From: JBGPBY01 sp041481485
Lineage (GTDB): Bacteria; Acidobacteriota; Terriglobia; 20CM-2-55-15
Length of the DNA stretch: 17,899 nt
Assembly (NCBI GenBank): GCA_041481485.1
Contig: JBGPBY010000094.1
Span: forward strand, 1-17,899
Direction: 5' to 3'
This document shows positions 7,049 to 13,790 of the stretch, piece by piece. Position 1 is the first letter of the stretch; every line of letters begins with the position of its first letter. The notes beneath the pieces were generated by a model. It made no database searches. It was not told the DNA's origin and was given only the letters and a program-made list of their open reading frames with translations. The position numbers and the translations under genes were made by a program.

Positions 7049-7602
7049 CGAAATTGGATCGCGTTACTTCACGCGTGGTGTGCTTCACCGCGGAAAATAT
7101 CAACACGGACCAGATCATTCCCGCGCGCTTTCTGAAGCGTATCGACAAGTCGGGATTTGGCGATGACCTGTTTGCCGACATGAAACCGGTGGAAGTGTTT
7201 GGCATTGCCGATGCGCGCCAGCGGCAAATCATGTTGTGCGGGAAGAATTTCGGTTGCGGCAGTTCACGGGAACACGCCGTTTGGGCGTTGCGTGATTTCG
7301 GGTTTCGGGTTTTGATCTCCACTGCGTTTGCAGACATCTTTAAGGAGAATTCCCTCAAGAACGGCGTTCTGACGGTCACGCTGGAGCCAGAATCGCATCA
7401 GCAACTGGTCTCGGAATGGCAAAAGAATCCGGATGCCGAGATGACCGTCGATCTGGAAAAACAGTCGATAGCGTTTGCGGGATTGTCGATTCCATTCACC
7501 GTGAACAGTTTCAACCGGACCTGCCTTCTTGAAGGCATCGACGAACTCGGCTATATCCTCCGCCACGAAGAACAGATCAAAGCCTTCGAAGCTGCACGGT
7601 AA
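7045..7602 (+). CDS. leuD: 3-isopropylmalate dehydratase small subunit
   Basis: This is the swivel-domain partner of LeuC and completes the isopropylmalate isomerase active site. The 185 residues include NINTDQIIPARFLKR near the N-terminus and the signature GKNFGCGSSREHAVWALRDFG (about residues 70-90), followed by ISTAFADIFKENSLKNG. It overlaps leuC by 4 nt (ATGA) and ends the operon. No strong rho-independent terminator follows; a large palindromic repeat begins 15 nt after the stop codon and may take that role. Confidence 0.96.
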   Translation: MTKLDRVTSRVVCFTAENINTDQIIPARFLKRIDKSGFGDDLFADMKPVEVFGIADARQRQIMLCGKNFGCGSSREHAVWALRDFGFRVLISTAFADIFKENSLKNGVLTVTLEPESHQQLVSEWQKNPDAEMTVDLEKQSIAFAGLSIPFTVNSFNRTCLLEGIDELGYILRHEEQIKAFEAAR

Positions 7603-7616
7603 TGGCGCTGTTTTCG

Positions 7617-7750
7617 TTCCCACCGGCTTACGCCGGTGGCTAGCGAACTGCCGCCGCTAACGCGGCTGGGAATCGCAACGTTGGAATTGCTGCAGTCTGA
7701 GCCGCGGAGCGGCGGCACTTCCCATAGCCACCGGCGTGAGCCGGTGGAAA
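7617..7750. repeat. composite palindromic repeat, family B, downstream of leuD
   Basis: Two imperfect inverted arms of about 51 bp (7617-7667 and 7700-7750) each hold a perfect 8-bp hairpin: CCACCGGC-TTAC-GCCGGTGG at 7620-7639 and CCACCGGC-GTGA-GCCGGTGG at 7728-7747. A segment similar to CCGCCGCTAACGCGGCTGGG lies in the arms. The same element occurs at 13021-13151. It occupies most of the 255-bp gap between leuD and the repressor gene. There is no coding content. Confidence 0.88.
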
Positions 7751-7839
7751 GGAAGCCCCCCACCGAATAGAGCGCCAGAGGCGCGGCAGATCAGGAAAAT
7801 CCCTTCCACAAAACTTCCGCTTGCATTGCCGTCTCCTAT

Positions 7840-7854
7840 CTACTAAGGTGTTAG
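7840..7854. promoter_or_regulatory. candidate operator for the BlaI-like repressor
   Basis: CTACTAAGGTGTTAG is an imperfect dyad (CTA..A...T..TAG) ending 3 bp before the repressor start codon. BlaI/MecI-family repressors bind short dyads in their own promoters, so autoregulation here is expected from the family. AGGTG within the same site (7846-7850) is also the likely ribosome-binding site. The dyad is short and could be chance; no convincing -35/-10 pair was found around it. Confidence 0.25.
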
Positions 7855-7857
7855 GAC

Positions 7858-8241
7858 ATGAAACCCAAAAAGCTCGGACTTACTGCACAGGAACTCGAAA
7901 TCATGAAAGTCATCTGGAAGCGCGGAGCCGCGACTGTACGCGAAGTATTCGAGCAACTGTCGCAGAAGCGCAAGATCGCCTACACCACTGTGCAGACCAT
8001 GATGGGAGTGCTGGAACACAAAGGACGCCTCAAAAAGGAAACCAAGGATCGAGCCTACGTCTACCGTCCGGCTCAATCCGAGAACGAAGTCGTCGGGACC
8101 ATGGTCGGCGACTTCATCAAACGAGTTTTCAACGGTTCGGCGAGACCTTTGCTCGTTCACCTCGTCGAAAGCCGCCATATTCGCCAGGACCACCTGGATG
8201 AGATTCACGAATTGTTGAAATCCCAGCGAGGCAAAAAATGA
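7858..8241 (+). CDS. BlaI/MecI/CopY-family transcriptional repressor
   Basis: This is a 127-residue winged-helix DNA-binding protein. Residues about 8-70 (LTAQELEIMKVIWKRGAATV through the recognition helix in AYTTVQTMMGVLEHKGRL) form the DNA-binding domain; the wing contains KDRAYVYRP. The rest is the helical dimer domain (VVGTMVGDFIKRVFNGSARP to the C-terminus). The VFNGS segment lies where staphylococcal BlaI/MecI are cleaved, so proteolytic inactivation by the neighbouring M56 protease is likely. The gene overlaps the protease by 4 nt (ATGA). No beta-lactamase or copper gene is adjacent, so the stimulus is unknown. No gene symbol is given because the target is not known to be bla. Confidence 0.92.
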   Translation: MKPKKLGLTAQELEIMKVIWKRGAATVREVFEQLSQKRKIAYTTVQTMMGVLEHKGRLKKETKDRAYVYRPAQSENEVVGTMVGDFIKRVFNGSARPLLVHLVESRHIRQDHLDEIHELLKSQRGKK

Positions 8242-9689
8242 ATTCCATCGTTACGTTCGACAATCTTGTTTCATGGCTGATACAGGTTTCGCTCATCGCG
8301 CTGACGGGTACGCTGCTTCCGTTCATTTTCAAGATTCGCCATCCGAAGTCTCAACTGGCTTACTTTCATGCCGTGCTCATTACCTGCATCGTGTTTCCGC
8401 TGGTCCAACCGAGACAATACGTATTCTTGTTAACCAGCAGCGGATTTTCGACGTCATTACCGGCTGTGCCGAGAACCTTCTGGCTTACTACATTGATCTG
8501 GCTTCTGATCGTTGGCATTGGGGTGCGAATCTTCTGGCTTGCCATGGGGTATCGGCAAGTGCGCCGGGTCCAGCGGTCTGCCGCAGTGCTCACCCCTGTA
8601 CCGGAGCCGATTCGGGATGCGCGGAGCCTGACTCGCACGGAGGCCATGTTTCGATTGACCTCGAAGGTTTCCGGACCGGCAACCCTGGGCTATCTCAATC
8701 CGGTGGTTCTGCTGCCCGAGTCATTTGTTTCGATGGACGCGGAGGCGCAACTCAGCATTGCCTGCCATGAACTGATTCATGTCCGGCGCAACGACTGGAT
8801 GGTGACTATCGTCGAAGAAATCGTGAGCTCCGTGTTCTGGTTCAATCCTGCGATGCTGTGGCTGCTCGCACGGATCAAGTTATCGCGCGAGCAGCTTGTC
8901 GACGCGGAAGTTGTCGACATCACAGCCGCGCGGGCCTCCTACGTGCAGGCGCTCCTGTCCATGGCTATTGTATCGCGGGGCCTGAAACCGTTGGCGACTA
9001 CGCCATTTTTTACGAAAGGGCATTTGCATGAGAGGATGCGTTCGCTGCTCACCCGGAGAAGCGGTTCGGTTTCACGGCTGATTCTTTCCTATGCATCGAT
9101 GATAGTTCTGCTTGGGACGGTGGGCTGGGGCGTCATGCTTATGTTTCCGCTGAAGGGTGAAGCGCAGGCTGTCGTTGTGCCCCGAAGTGCGATAATGCCA
9201 CCGGTATTGCATGCGTGGCCCGAACAGCCGCAGGTTTCGGCCTCATTGAAAAAGTTCAATGTGCGGGTACCGAAGCCGAAGGAGCCGGTCCAGGACAATG
9301 TGTTCTATGTTAATCCCGGTGTAGTCGGGGGAATAATCAGTTCGGAGAGTGATGGCATCGTGGCCCCGCCTCCACCACCACCTCCTCCTCCGCCTCCCCC
9401 ACCGCCACAACCGTCATTTCCAATAAGACTGAATGGTCAGCCCGGAGCATTTGTGATCCAGACAGTTCCCATATTCCAGCTGGGTAGCCGGTACTCTCCG
9501 GAAGAGATCGCCAATGTTCATGCCGCCTTGGGAGCGGTTATCGAGGTTAGTCAGAGCGAAGAAGGCGTGAGCCAGAGAATTACTTTGATCGGCAGGAGAT
9601 CCATTGATGAAAGCAATGCTGTTCCTTTTAACTTTGTTGTTGGCCCAGGCGGGTCCGGCGCAGCAATCCATTTCTTCGGGAGTCATTGA
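8238..9689 (+). CDS. M56 (BlaR1/MecR1-like) integral membrane metalloprotease with poly-proline tail
   Basis: A 483-residue membrane protein. Hydrophobic segments near residues 10-31, 39-56, 82-102 and 281-304 give the four-helix layout of the M56 family. The zinc motif HELIH is at 177-181, and the third ligand is probably E218 in SREQLVDAEV, so the protease appears intact. BlaR1 has a penicillin-binding sensor of about 250 residues after the last helix. Here the tail is about 175 residues, with a run of 14 prolines (377-390, nt 9366-9407) and then a short domain around SRYSPEEIANVHAALGAVIEV. I see no transpeptidase-like set of motifs, so it probably does not sense beta-lactams by acylation. 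CGAGG at 8227-8231 is a weak ribosome site. The last 83 nt overlap the next gene, much more than at the other junctions in this cluster. Confidence 0.9.
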   Translation: MNSIVTFDNLVSWLIQVSLIALTGTLLPFIFKIRHPKSQLAYFHAVLITCIVFPLVQPRQYVFLLTSSGFSTSLPAVPRTFWLTTLIWLLIVGIGVRIFWLAMGYRQVRRVQRSAAVLTPVPEPIRDARSLTRTEAMFRLTSKVSGPATLGYLNPVVLLPESFVSMDAEAQLSIACHELIHVRRNDWMVTIVEEIVSSVFWFNPAMLWLLARIKLSREQLVDAEVVDITAARASYVQALLSMAIVSRGLKPLATTPFFTKGHLHERMRSLLTRRSGSVSRLILSYASMIVLLGTVGWGVMLMFPLKGEAQAVVVPRSAIMPPVLHAWPEQPQVSASLKKFNVRVPKPKEPVQDNVFYVNPGVVGGIISSESDGIVAPPPPPPPPPPPPPPQPSFPIRLNGQPGAFVIQTVPIFQLGSRYSPEEIANVHAALGAVIEVSQSEEGVSQRITLIGRRSIDESNAVPFNFVVGPGGSGAAIHFFGSH

Positions 9690-11523
9690 AGGGACCGTTG
9701 TCCGTGCCGGCACGTCGACACCAATTGGGAAGGCGCGAATCACACTAAGTCCGGTTCAGGGCGGGACGGCTGCACAGGGGGCCACCGCTGATGGCGAAGG
9801 CCGTTTCTCATTTCGCAATCTGGCGCCAGGACAATACCGATTGAGTGCAACTCGTGACGGATATGTGTCGTCGGAGTACGGCCAGCGCGGACCGAACGGT
9901 TCCGGAATTCCAGTGTCGGTCATGTCGCAGCAAACGGTGAAGGACCTTCGAATTGGAATGACGATGACGGGAACGATCGCCGGCCGCGTCACCAACCGCG
10001 ACGGCGAACCCGTTGGCAATGTCAACGTTCAGGCAATGCGCTACACCTTTCAGGATGGGCGCCGCACGCTGACGACAGTTCAGACGAAGGTTACCAATGA
10101 TCTTGGGGAATATCGCTTGTTCTGGATGAATCCCGGGCAGTACATCGTCAGCGCGCAGCCTGTCGAGCCGCTGTCCCTCGGAAATACAGATACTTTCTTT
10201 ATTCAAGGTCCGCGTGCTGGCGGGCCGGCAGGACTCGCGGCTGCGGCGGGTGCTCAACTGGGAGCGGGTGGCGTGACGCGAATCACCATTACGGGTGGCG
10301 GAGTGGGACCTGGAGGGGGACCTGGTGGCGGTGCTATTGGTGGCGCTGTCCCCCCTCCCCCGCCGCCTCCACCGCCTCCGAATGTGGTGGACAGCAACGA
10401 AACGTATCTTCCCGTCTACTATCCGGGAACCACAGACGTGGGAGCCGCCTCCACAATTGATCTCCGGGCCGGGGGTGTTGTCGACAGCATTAACATGGTC
10501 GTTGCGGATGTTCGTCCGGTGCACATTCGCGGGCAAGTGACCAGCGGCGGCCGAGGTGCTTCCGGAGCCCAGGTTTCCTTCTATCAACGGACTAACCCGA
10601 CCGGAAATCTGACCGTTCGCAGTACCACCGCAAGCGACACGGGCGCTTTTGATTTTCGCGGTGTCGCGCCCGGAGCCTACGAACTTGTGGCAACGGTTAA
10701 CGGATCAGGCCCTGGAGTTTTCATTCTCGGAACTCCACTGGCCAATTCCGCGGGGTTGACCGTCGCAAACGTCGGCGGACGAGGCGGGGCAAATCCCGGT
10801 TCACCGAATTCCACCATGATGGCTGCCAGAATTCCTGTCGACGTGAGTACCTCCGACGTTGATGGCGTGACGCTTGCAATGGAACCGGGCTTTAGTCTCA
10901 CTGGAAAAGTTTCGGTGGACGGACGGTCGTCGAGCAGCGATGTCCCATTGACGTCCATCCGCGTGCAGCTCCAGTCGGATCCGCAGATTCCACCGCTCGC
11001 CGTGATTCCTGCAAATCCGGATTCTACCGGTGCGTTTTCGCTGTCGGGAATCGCGGTGGGGACTTACCGCCTCGCCGTTGCCGGGCTGCCGCGAAATACG
11101 TATCTCAAGTCGGCAAATCTCGGCGGTATGGACATTCTGGCAAATGGTCTTCGATTAGACAGTCAGCCCGGTGGCCCACTGGATATCGTCCTGGGTACTA
11201 CTCCCGGATCGCTGGATGCCGTGGTTCTGGACGAAAAGCAGATGCCGGAGGCTTCGGTTGCCGTCGTCCTGATTCCCAACGCGCCTCAGCAGAAACGCTT
11301 CGACATCTATCGCAATGGGACAACCGACTCCATGGGACGAATCCACTGGGATGGGCTGGTTCCGGGAGAATACAAGGTGTATGCATGGGAAGACGTCGAA
11401 AGCTACGCGTGGACCGATCCGAATTTCATGGCGAATTTTGACGGCCGCGGCATTGCGGTTCGCGTAACTGACAGCAGCCGCGAGACCGTCAATGTGAAGG
11501 CGATTCCGTACAAGGCCAACTAA
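9607..11523 (+). CDS. secreted multi-domain carboxypeptidase-regulatory-like (Cna-B/transthyretin fold) protein
   Basis: The product is 638 residues. A signal peptide is clear (MKAMLFLLTLLLAQAGPAQQ). About five beta-sandwich units of the CarboxypepD_reg type follow. Units 1 and 2 are at about 22-105 (VIEGTVVRAGTSTPIGKARI ... LAPGQYRLSATRDGY) and 108-195. A glycine-rich then proline-rich linker follows (about 205-257, ten prolines at 248-257). Further units lie at about 300-370, 425-510 and 520-638, each ending in a G(x)Y(x)L/V/A turn such as VPGEYKVYAWEDV. The family is a structural/binding module; no catalytic motif is seen and the ligand is unknown. AGGAG at 9594-9598, 8 nt before ATG 9607, sets the start. 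It is probably co-expressed with the protease and repressor, making it the likely output of the switch. No TonB-dependent barrel follows. Confidence 0.85.
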   Translation: MKAMLFLLTLLLAQAGPAQQSISSGVIEGTVVRAGTSTPIGKARITLSPVQGGTAAQGATADGEGRFSFRNLAPGQYRLSATRDGYVSSEYGQRGPNGSGIPVSVMSQQTVKDLRIGMTMTGTIAGRVTNRDGEPVGNVNVQAMRYTFQDGRRTLTTVQTKVTNDLGEYRLFWMNPGQYIVSAQPVEPLSLGNTDTFFIQGPRAGGPAGLAAAAGAQLGAGGVTRITITGGGVGPGGGPGGGAIGGAVPPPPPPPPPPNVVDSNETYLPVYYPGTTDVGAASTIDLRAGGVVDSINMVVADVRPVHIRGQVTSGGRGASGAQVSFYQRTNPTGNLTVRSTTASDTGAFDFRGVAPGAYELVATVNGSGPGVFILGTPLANSAGLTVANVGGRGGANPGSPNSTMMAARIPVDVSTSDVDGVTLAMEPGFSLTGKVSVDGRSSSSDVPLTSIRVQLQSDPQIPPLAVIPANPDSTGAFSLSGIAVGTYRLAVAGLPRNTYLKSANLGGMDILANGLRLDSQPGGPLDIVLGTTPGSLDAVVLDEKQMPEASVAVVLIPNAPQQKRFDIYRNGTTDSMGRIHWDGLVPGEYKVYAWEDVESYAWTDPNFMANFDGRGIAVRVTDSSRETVNVKAIPYKAN

Positions 11524-11527
11524 GCAG

Positions 11528-11578
11528 GGGCTGCGCCCTTGATATCCCGGCTGCCTGAAGATACGGCTGGCGCAGCCC
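11528..11578 (+). terminator. possible terminator hairpin after the repressor/protease operon
   Basis: GGGCTGCGCC (11528-11537) pairs perfectly with GGCGCAGCCC (11569-11578), followed by TTATTAAAT. The stem begins 4 nt after the stop codon. The loop of 31 nt is long and the U-tract is poor, so intrinsic termination is plausible but not certain. Confidence 0.45.
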
Positions 11579-11864
11579 TTATTAAATGGTTGAACCCTCA
11601 TCGGGGCACCCGGAGTTGAAGCATACAACTTCAGAATTGACAGAAATGTAAGGTAACCCACCCCGTGTCCTCAACGTACTCTCGGTAGTTGCGTGAAGAC
11701 GTGAGGATTCGGATTCCCAGTGCACTTTCGCACAGTTTCGCAATTCGAAATCTCGCATAGTTTCCAACGCAGTCCATCAGTCACTCGTCAATTGATCTTA
11801 CAGGCGGCCGTATAGGTTGGAGGAATCGTTTGGAAACATTTCATGGTTCACAGCCATTCTTGAT
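11579..11864. other. gene-free leader region upstream of the TPR gene
   Basis: No plausible ORF or RNA gene is seen. There is an isolated perfect -35 hexamer TTGACA at 11637-11642 without a -10 at normal spacing, and a short imperfect direct repeat (TCGCACAGTTTCGCA at 11728-11742, TCGCATAGTTTCCAA at 11753-11767). A GGAGG at 11819-11823 has no in-frame start at a useful distance. The promoter of the TPR gene probably lies here but I cannot place it. Confidence 0.4.
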
Positions 11865-13016
11865 ATGAACCTGGCAATACATCGCATTCGAATTGGAAGA
11901 GCTTTGCTCCAATTCTTGATTCTCATTCTGATGTTCTACTTCCAGGCTGCCGCGGCAACGGCGGCTTCGGATCCGGTTCCGCCCGATCCGTTGATCGCCA
12001 ATCTCCTGAAAACCGGTGTTGCGGAGTTTGAGAGCGGAAGGTATTCCAGGGCAGAAGAGATCTTCCGAAGCGCGAAGACCCGGCTGGAAATTCAGGGAAC
12101 TCCTGGCGTTCAGAGGATTCAGGCCGATGCTAATCTCAGCAACGTTCTGATCGCTGAGGGCAGGTACGATGAAGCCGAGTCCATATTGAACCAGGCAATC
12201 GCGATCCTTAAGGCAAACAAGATCATCGATCAGCGGCAACTGCCGGTGATCCTGGGTAATCTCGGAAGGCTTTATCAGCAGACCGAAAGATACCGGCAGG
12301 CGGAATCCACATTGCATGAGGCGCTGAATCTCGGGAAAAAAGTTCTGACCCAGTTGCCGGAATACATGTCTGATCTCCAAAACGACCTGGGAGTGCTGCA
12401 TATGAAAACAGGAGATGCAAAGCAAGCCGAGGCCGATTTTAAAAAAGCGATGTCGCTGATCCCTCAGGGAACTGGTGAAAACGAGGTCCGCCGATCCGGG
12501 ATTACGGCCAATCTCGCAGCGTTGTATTCTGCGCAGCAGCGATGGGTTCCTGCTGAACAATACTTCCTTCAGGCGCTCCATGGGGTCGAACAATCGCGGG
12601 GAATGGACCATCCGGAACTGTGCGTCTTGCTCAGCAATCTGGCATTCGTTTCAATAAAGCGGAACGATCTGGCGCAGGCAGAGACGTATTTGCGCCGCGA
12701 ACTGTCGATTCGAAGAGCAGTGTTTGGCAATGAAAGCGCCTCCACTGCGGCATCGGCAACCCACCTGGCCGAAGTGCTCGCCGATCGCGGAATGTACGAC
12801 GAAGCGGCAAGTCTGTATTCGGAAGCACTCAGGGTTCAGGAACAGGTTCTCGGAAAGCGCAATCCCGAACTCGCTAAGACTCTCGACCTATATGCATCGT
12901 TATTGCGAAAAACCAACGAGAACGCCCGATCCCTGGAAATGGAAGCCCGCGCGGAGTCGATCCGGCTCGAAACGGATTACACCGTCTCGATTTCGCAACT
13001 GCCCGGCCGGCGGTGA
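11865..13016 (+). CDS. exported tetratricopeptide-repeat protein
   Basis: From ATG 11865 the product is 383 residues. The N-terminus MNLAIHRIRIGRALLQFLIL has basic residues followed by a hydrophobic core, and the A-rich AAAATAAS after it looks like a signal-peptidase site, so the protein is likely periplasmic or surface exposed. About eight TPR-like helical pairs follow, with the usual spacing of L/G-Y-A positions, for example LGNLGRLYQQTERYRQAEST, NLAALYSAQQRWVPAEQYF and LAEVLADRGMYDEAASLY. The pattern is of the kinesin-light-chain-like TPR type. TPRs mediate protein-protein contacts; no catalytic domain is present and the partner is unknown. A TTG codon 48 nt upstream would add 16 residues but has no ribosome site. 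The gene stands alone between a hairpin and two palindromic repeats. Confidence 0.82.
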   Translation: MNLAIHRIRIGRALLQFLILILMFYFQAAAATAASDPVPPDPLIANLLKTGVAEFESGRYSRAEEIFRSAKTRLEIQGTPGVQRIQADANLSNVLIAEGRYDEAESILNQAIAILKANKIIDQRQLPVILGNLGRLYQQTERYRQAESTLHEALNLGKKVLTQLPEYMSDLQNDLGVLHMKTGDAKQAEADFKKAMSLIPQGTGENEVRRSGITANLAALYSAQQRWVPAEQYFLQALHGVEQSRGMDHPELCVLLSNLAFVSIKRNDLAQAETYLRRELSIRRAVFGNESASTAASATHLAEVLADRGMYDEAASLYSEALRVQEQVLGKRNPELAKTLDLYASLLRKTNENARSLEMEARAESIRLETDYTVSISQLPGRR

Positions 13017-13020
13017 GGGT

Positions 13021-13151
13021 CGCGTTCCCAGCTGCGTTAGCGGCGGCAGTTCCTATAGCCGTGCCTGCGGCACTCTGTGCGGGTTGTGATTCTTTACCCC
13101 CGGCTGACGCCGGGGGCTAAGGGACTGTCGCCGCTACGCGGCTGGGAACAC
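13021..13151. repeat. composite palindromic repeat, family B, second copy
   Basis: Inverted arms of about 52-55 bp (13021-13072 and 13096-13151) match the element at 7617-7750. For example, 13024-13050 is nearly identical to the reverse complement of 7646-7672. The right arm holds CCCCCGGC-TGAC-GCCGGGGG (13097-13116). Compared with 7620-7639, an A-T pair has become C-G on both sides of the stem, so pairing is kept. It starts 4 nt after the TPR stop codon. Confidence 0.87.
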
Positions 13152-13176
13152 GACTGACCAACAGCCTTTTGAATGA

Positions 13177-13284
13177 ATGCGATTCCCCAATGTAGGGGCG
13201 GTCTATGACCGCCCGCAATTGGGAGGAATGCAGGCCTCTCCATTGTGGGCGGTCATAGACCGCCCCTACATTGGGGAATCGCAT
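13177..13284. repeat. palindromic repeat, family A, second copy with extended arms
   Basis: Exact 38-bp inverted arms (13177-13214 and 13247-13284) enclose 32 nt. The inner part matches 3332-3397 (TGTAGGGGCGGTCTATGACC); the outer 14-15 bp (ATGCGATTCCCCAA) are not in the first copy. Within each arm the small hairpin differs from the first copy at two positions that pair with each other (C-G becomes G-C). Together with the family B element before it, this accounts for most of the 309-bp gene-free stretch 13017-13325, in which I see nothing else. Confidence 0.9.
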
Positions 13285-13325
13285 CATTCAAGACTGAAGA
13301 CCCCAAACTGCGATATTCTGAAACT

Positions 13326-13790
13326 ATGGAAGCACGACTCGTCATCTTCGTTGGGTTTGTCGCGCTCGCATTGATCATCAATACGGCGCTGATCTTTGCA
13401 ATGTACAAGGCGTTGGCCGCGCTATCGGCAAAGATCGAAGAAACTACGCGGAAGTTTGAAGCCAGCGCAGAGGTGAAGGAATGGATTCCCAAAATGCTCA
13501 CGGCTTCGGAGTCTGCAGTCAAGGCAACGCAGAGCCTGAAAGACCAGATTGCCGGCCTGGAACCCACCATTGAGCGTATTCAGACTTCTTATGCCAAAAG
13601 TTTAGAGAAGACCGACGTCCGATTTGATCTGGCATGCCGCGCCGTGAATTTCATGGTAGATACGGCAGATCGATACATCACATGGCCAATCCGGCATGTC
13701 GGCAGCGCCGCGGCGGGACTGAAGGGCGTTATCAGTTTTATTCGTGGTTCTGAAAATGGTGGCAATGCCAGGTCCAGGCCGAGGCGATAA
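13326..13790 (+). CDS. small single-pass membrane protein with coiled-coil-like region, unknown function
   Basis: I do not recognise a named family. The 154-residue product has one N-terminal transmembrane helix (about residues 5-27, LVIFVGFVALALIINTALIF). A helical, charged stretch follows (about 28-95, with AALSAKIEETTRKFEASAEV and IERIQTSYAKSLEKTD) that could form a coiled coil. A C-terminal region has a Gly/Ala-rich amphipathic segment and a basic tail ending RSRPRR. The layout resembles DUF948-type membrane proteins, but that is only resemblance. The start at 13326 is the first ATG after the repeat. No clear ribosome site is seen, and TATTCT at 13314-13319 could drive a leaderless transcript. 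The last 53 nt overlap galE on the opposite strand. Confidence 0.7.
   Translation: MEARLVIFVGFVALALIINTALIFAMYKALAALSAKIEETTRKFEASAEVKEWIPKMLTASESAVKATQSLKDQIAGLEPTIERIQTSYAKSLEKTDVRFDLACRAVNFMVDTADRYITWPIRHVGSAAAGLKGVISFIRGSENGGNARSRPRR

Noticed and set aside
7621..7750. CRISPR array after leuD
   Set aside because: The repeated units are inverted, only two per locus, and not regularly spaced direct repeats.
11637..11642. Perfect TTGACA as promoter of the TPR gene
   Set aside because: No -10-like hexamer lies 15-19 bp downstream, and it is more than 220 nt from the start codon.
13314..13319. Leaderless promoter (TATTCT) for the small membrane protein gene
   Set aside because: Spacing to the ATG fits a leaderless start, but no -35 box is seen and one hexamer is too weak to list as a feature.
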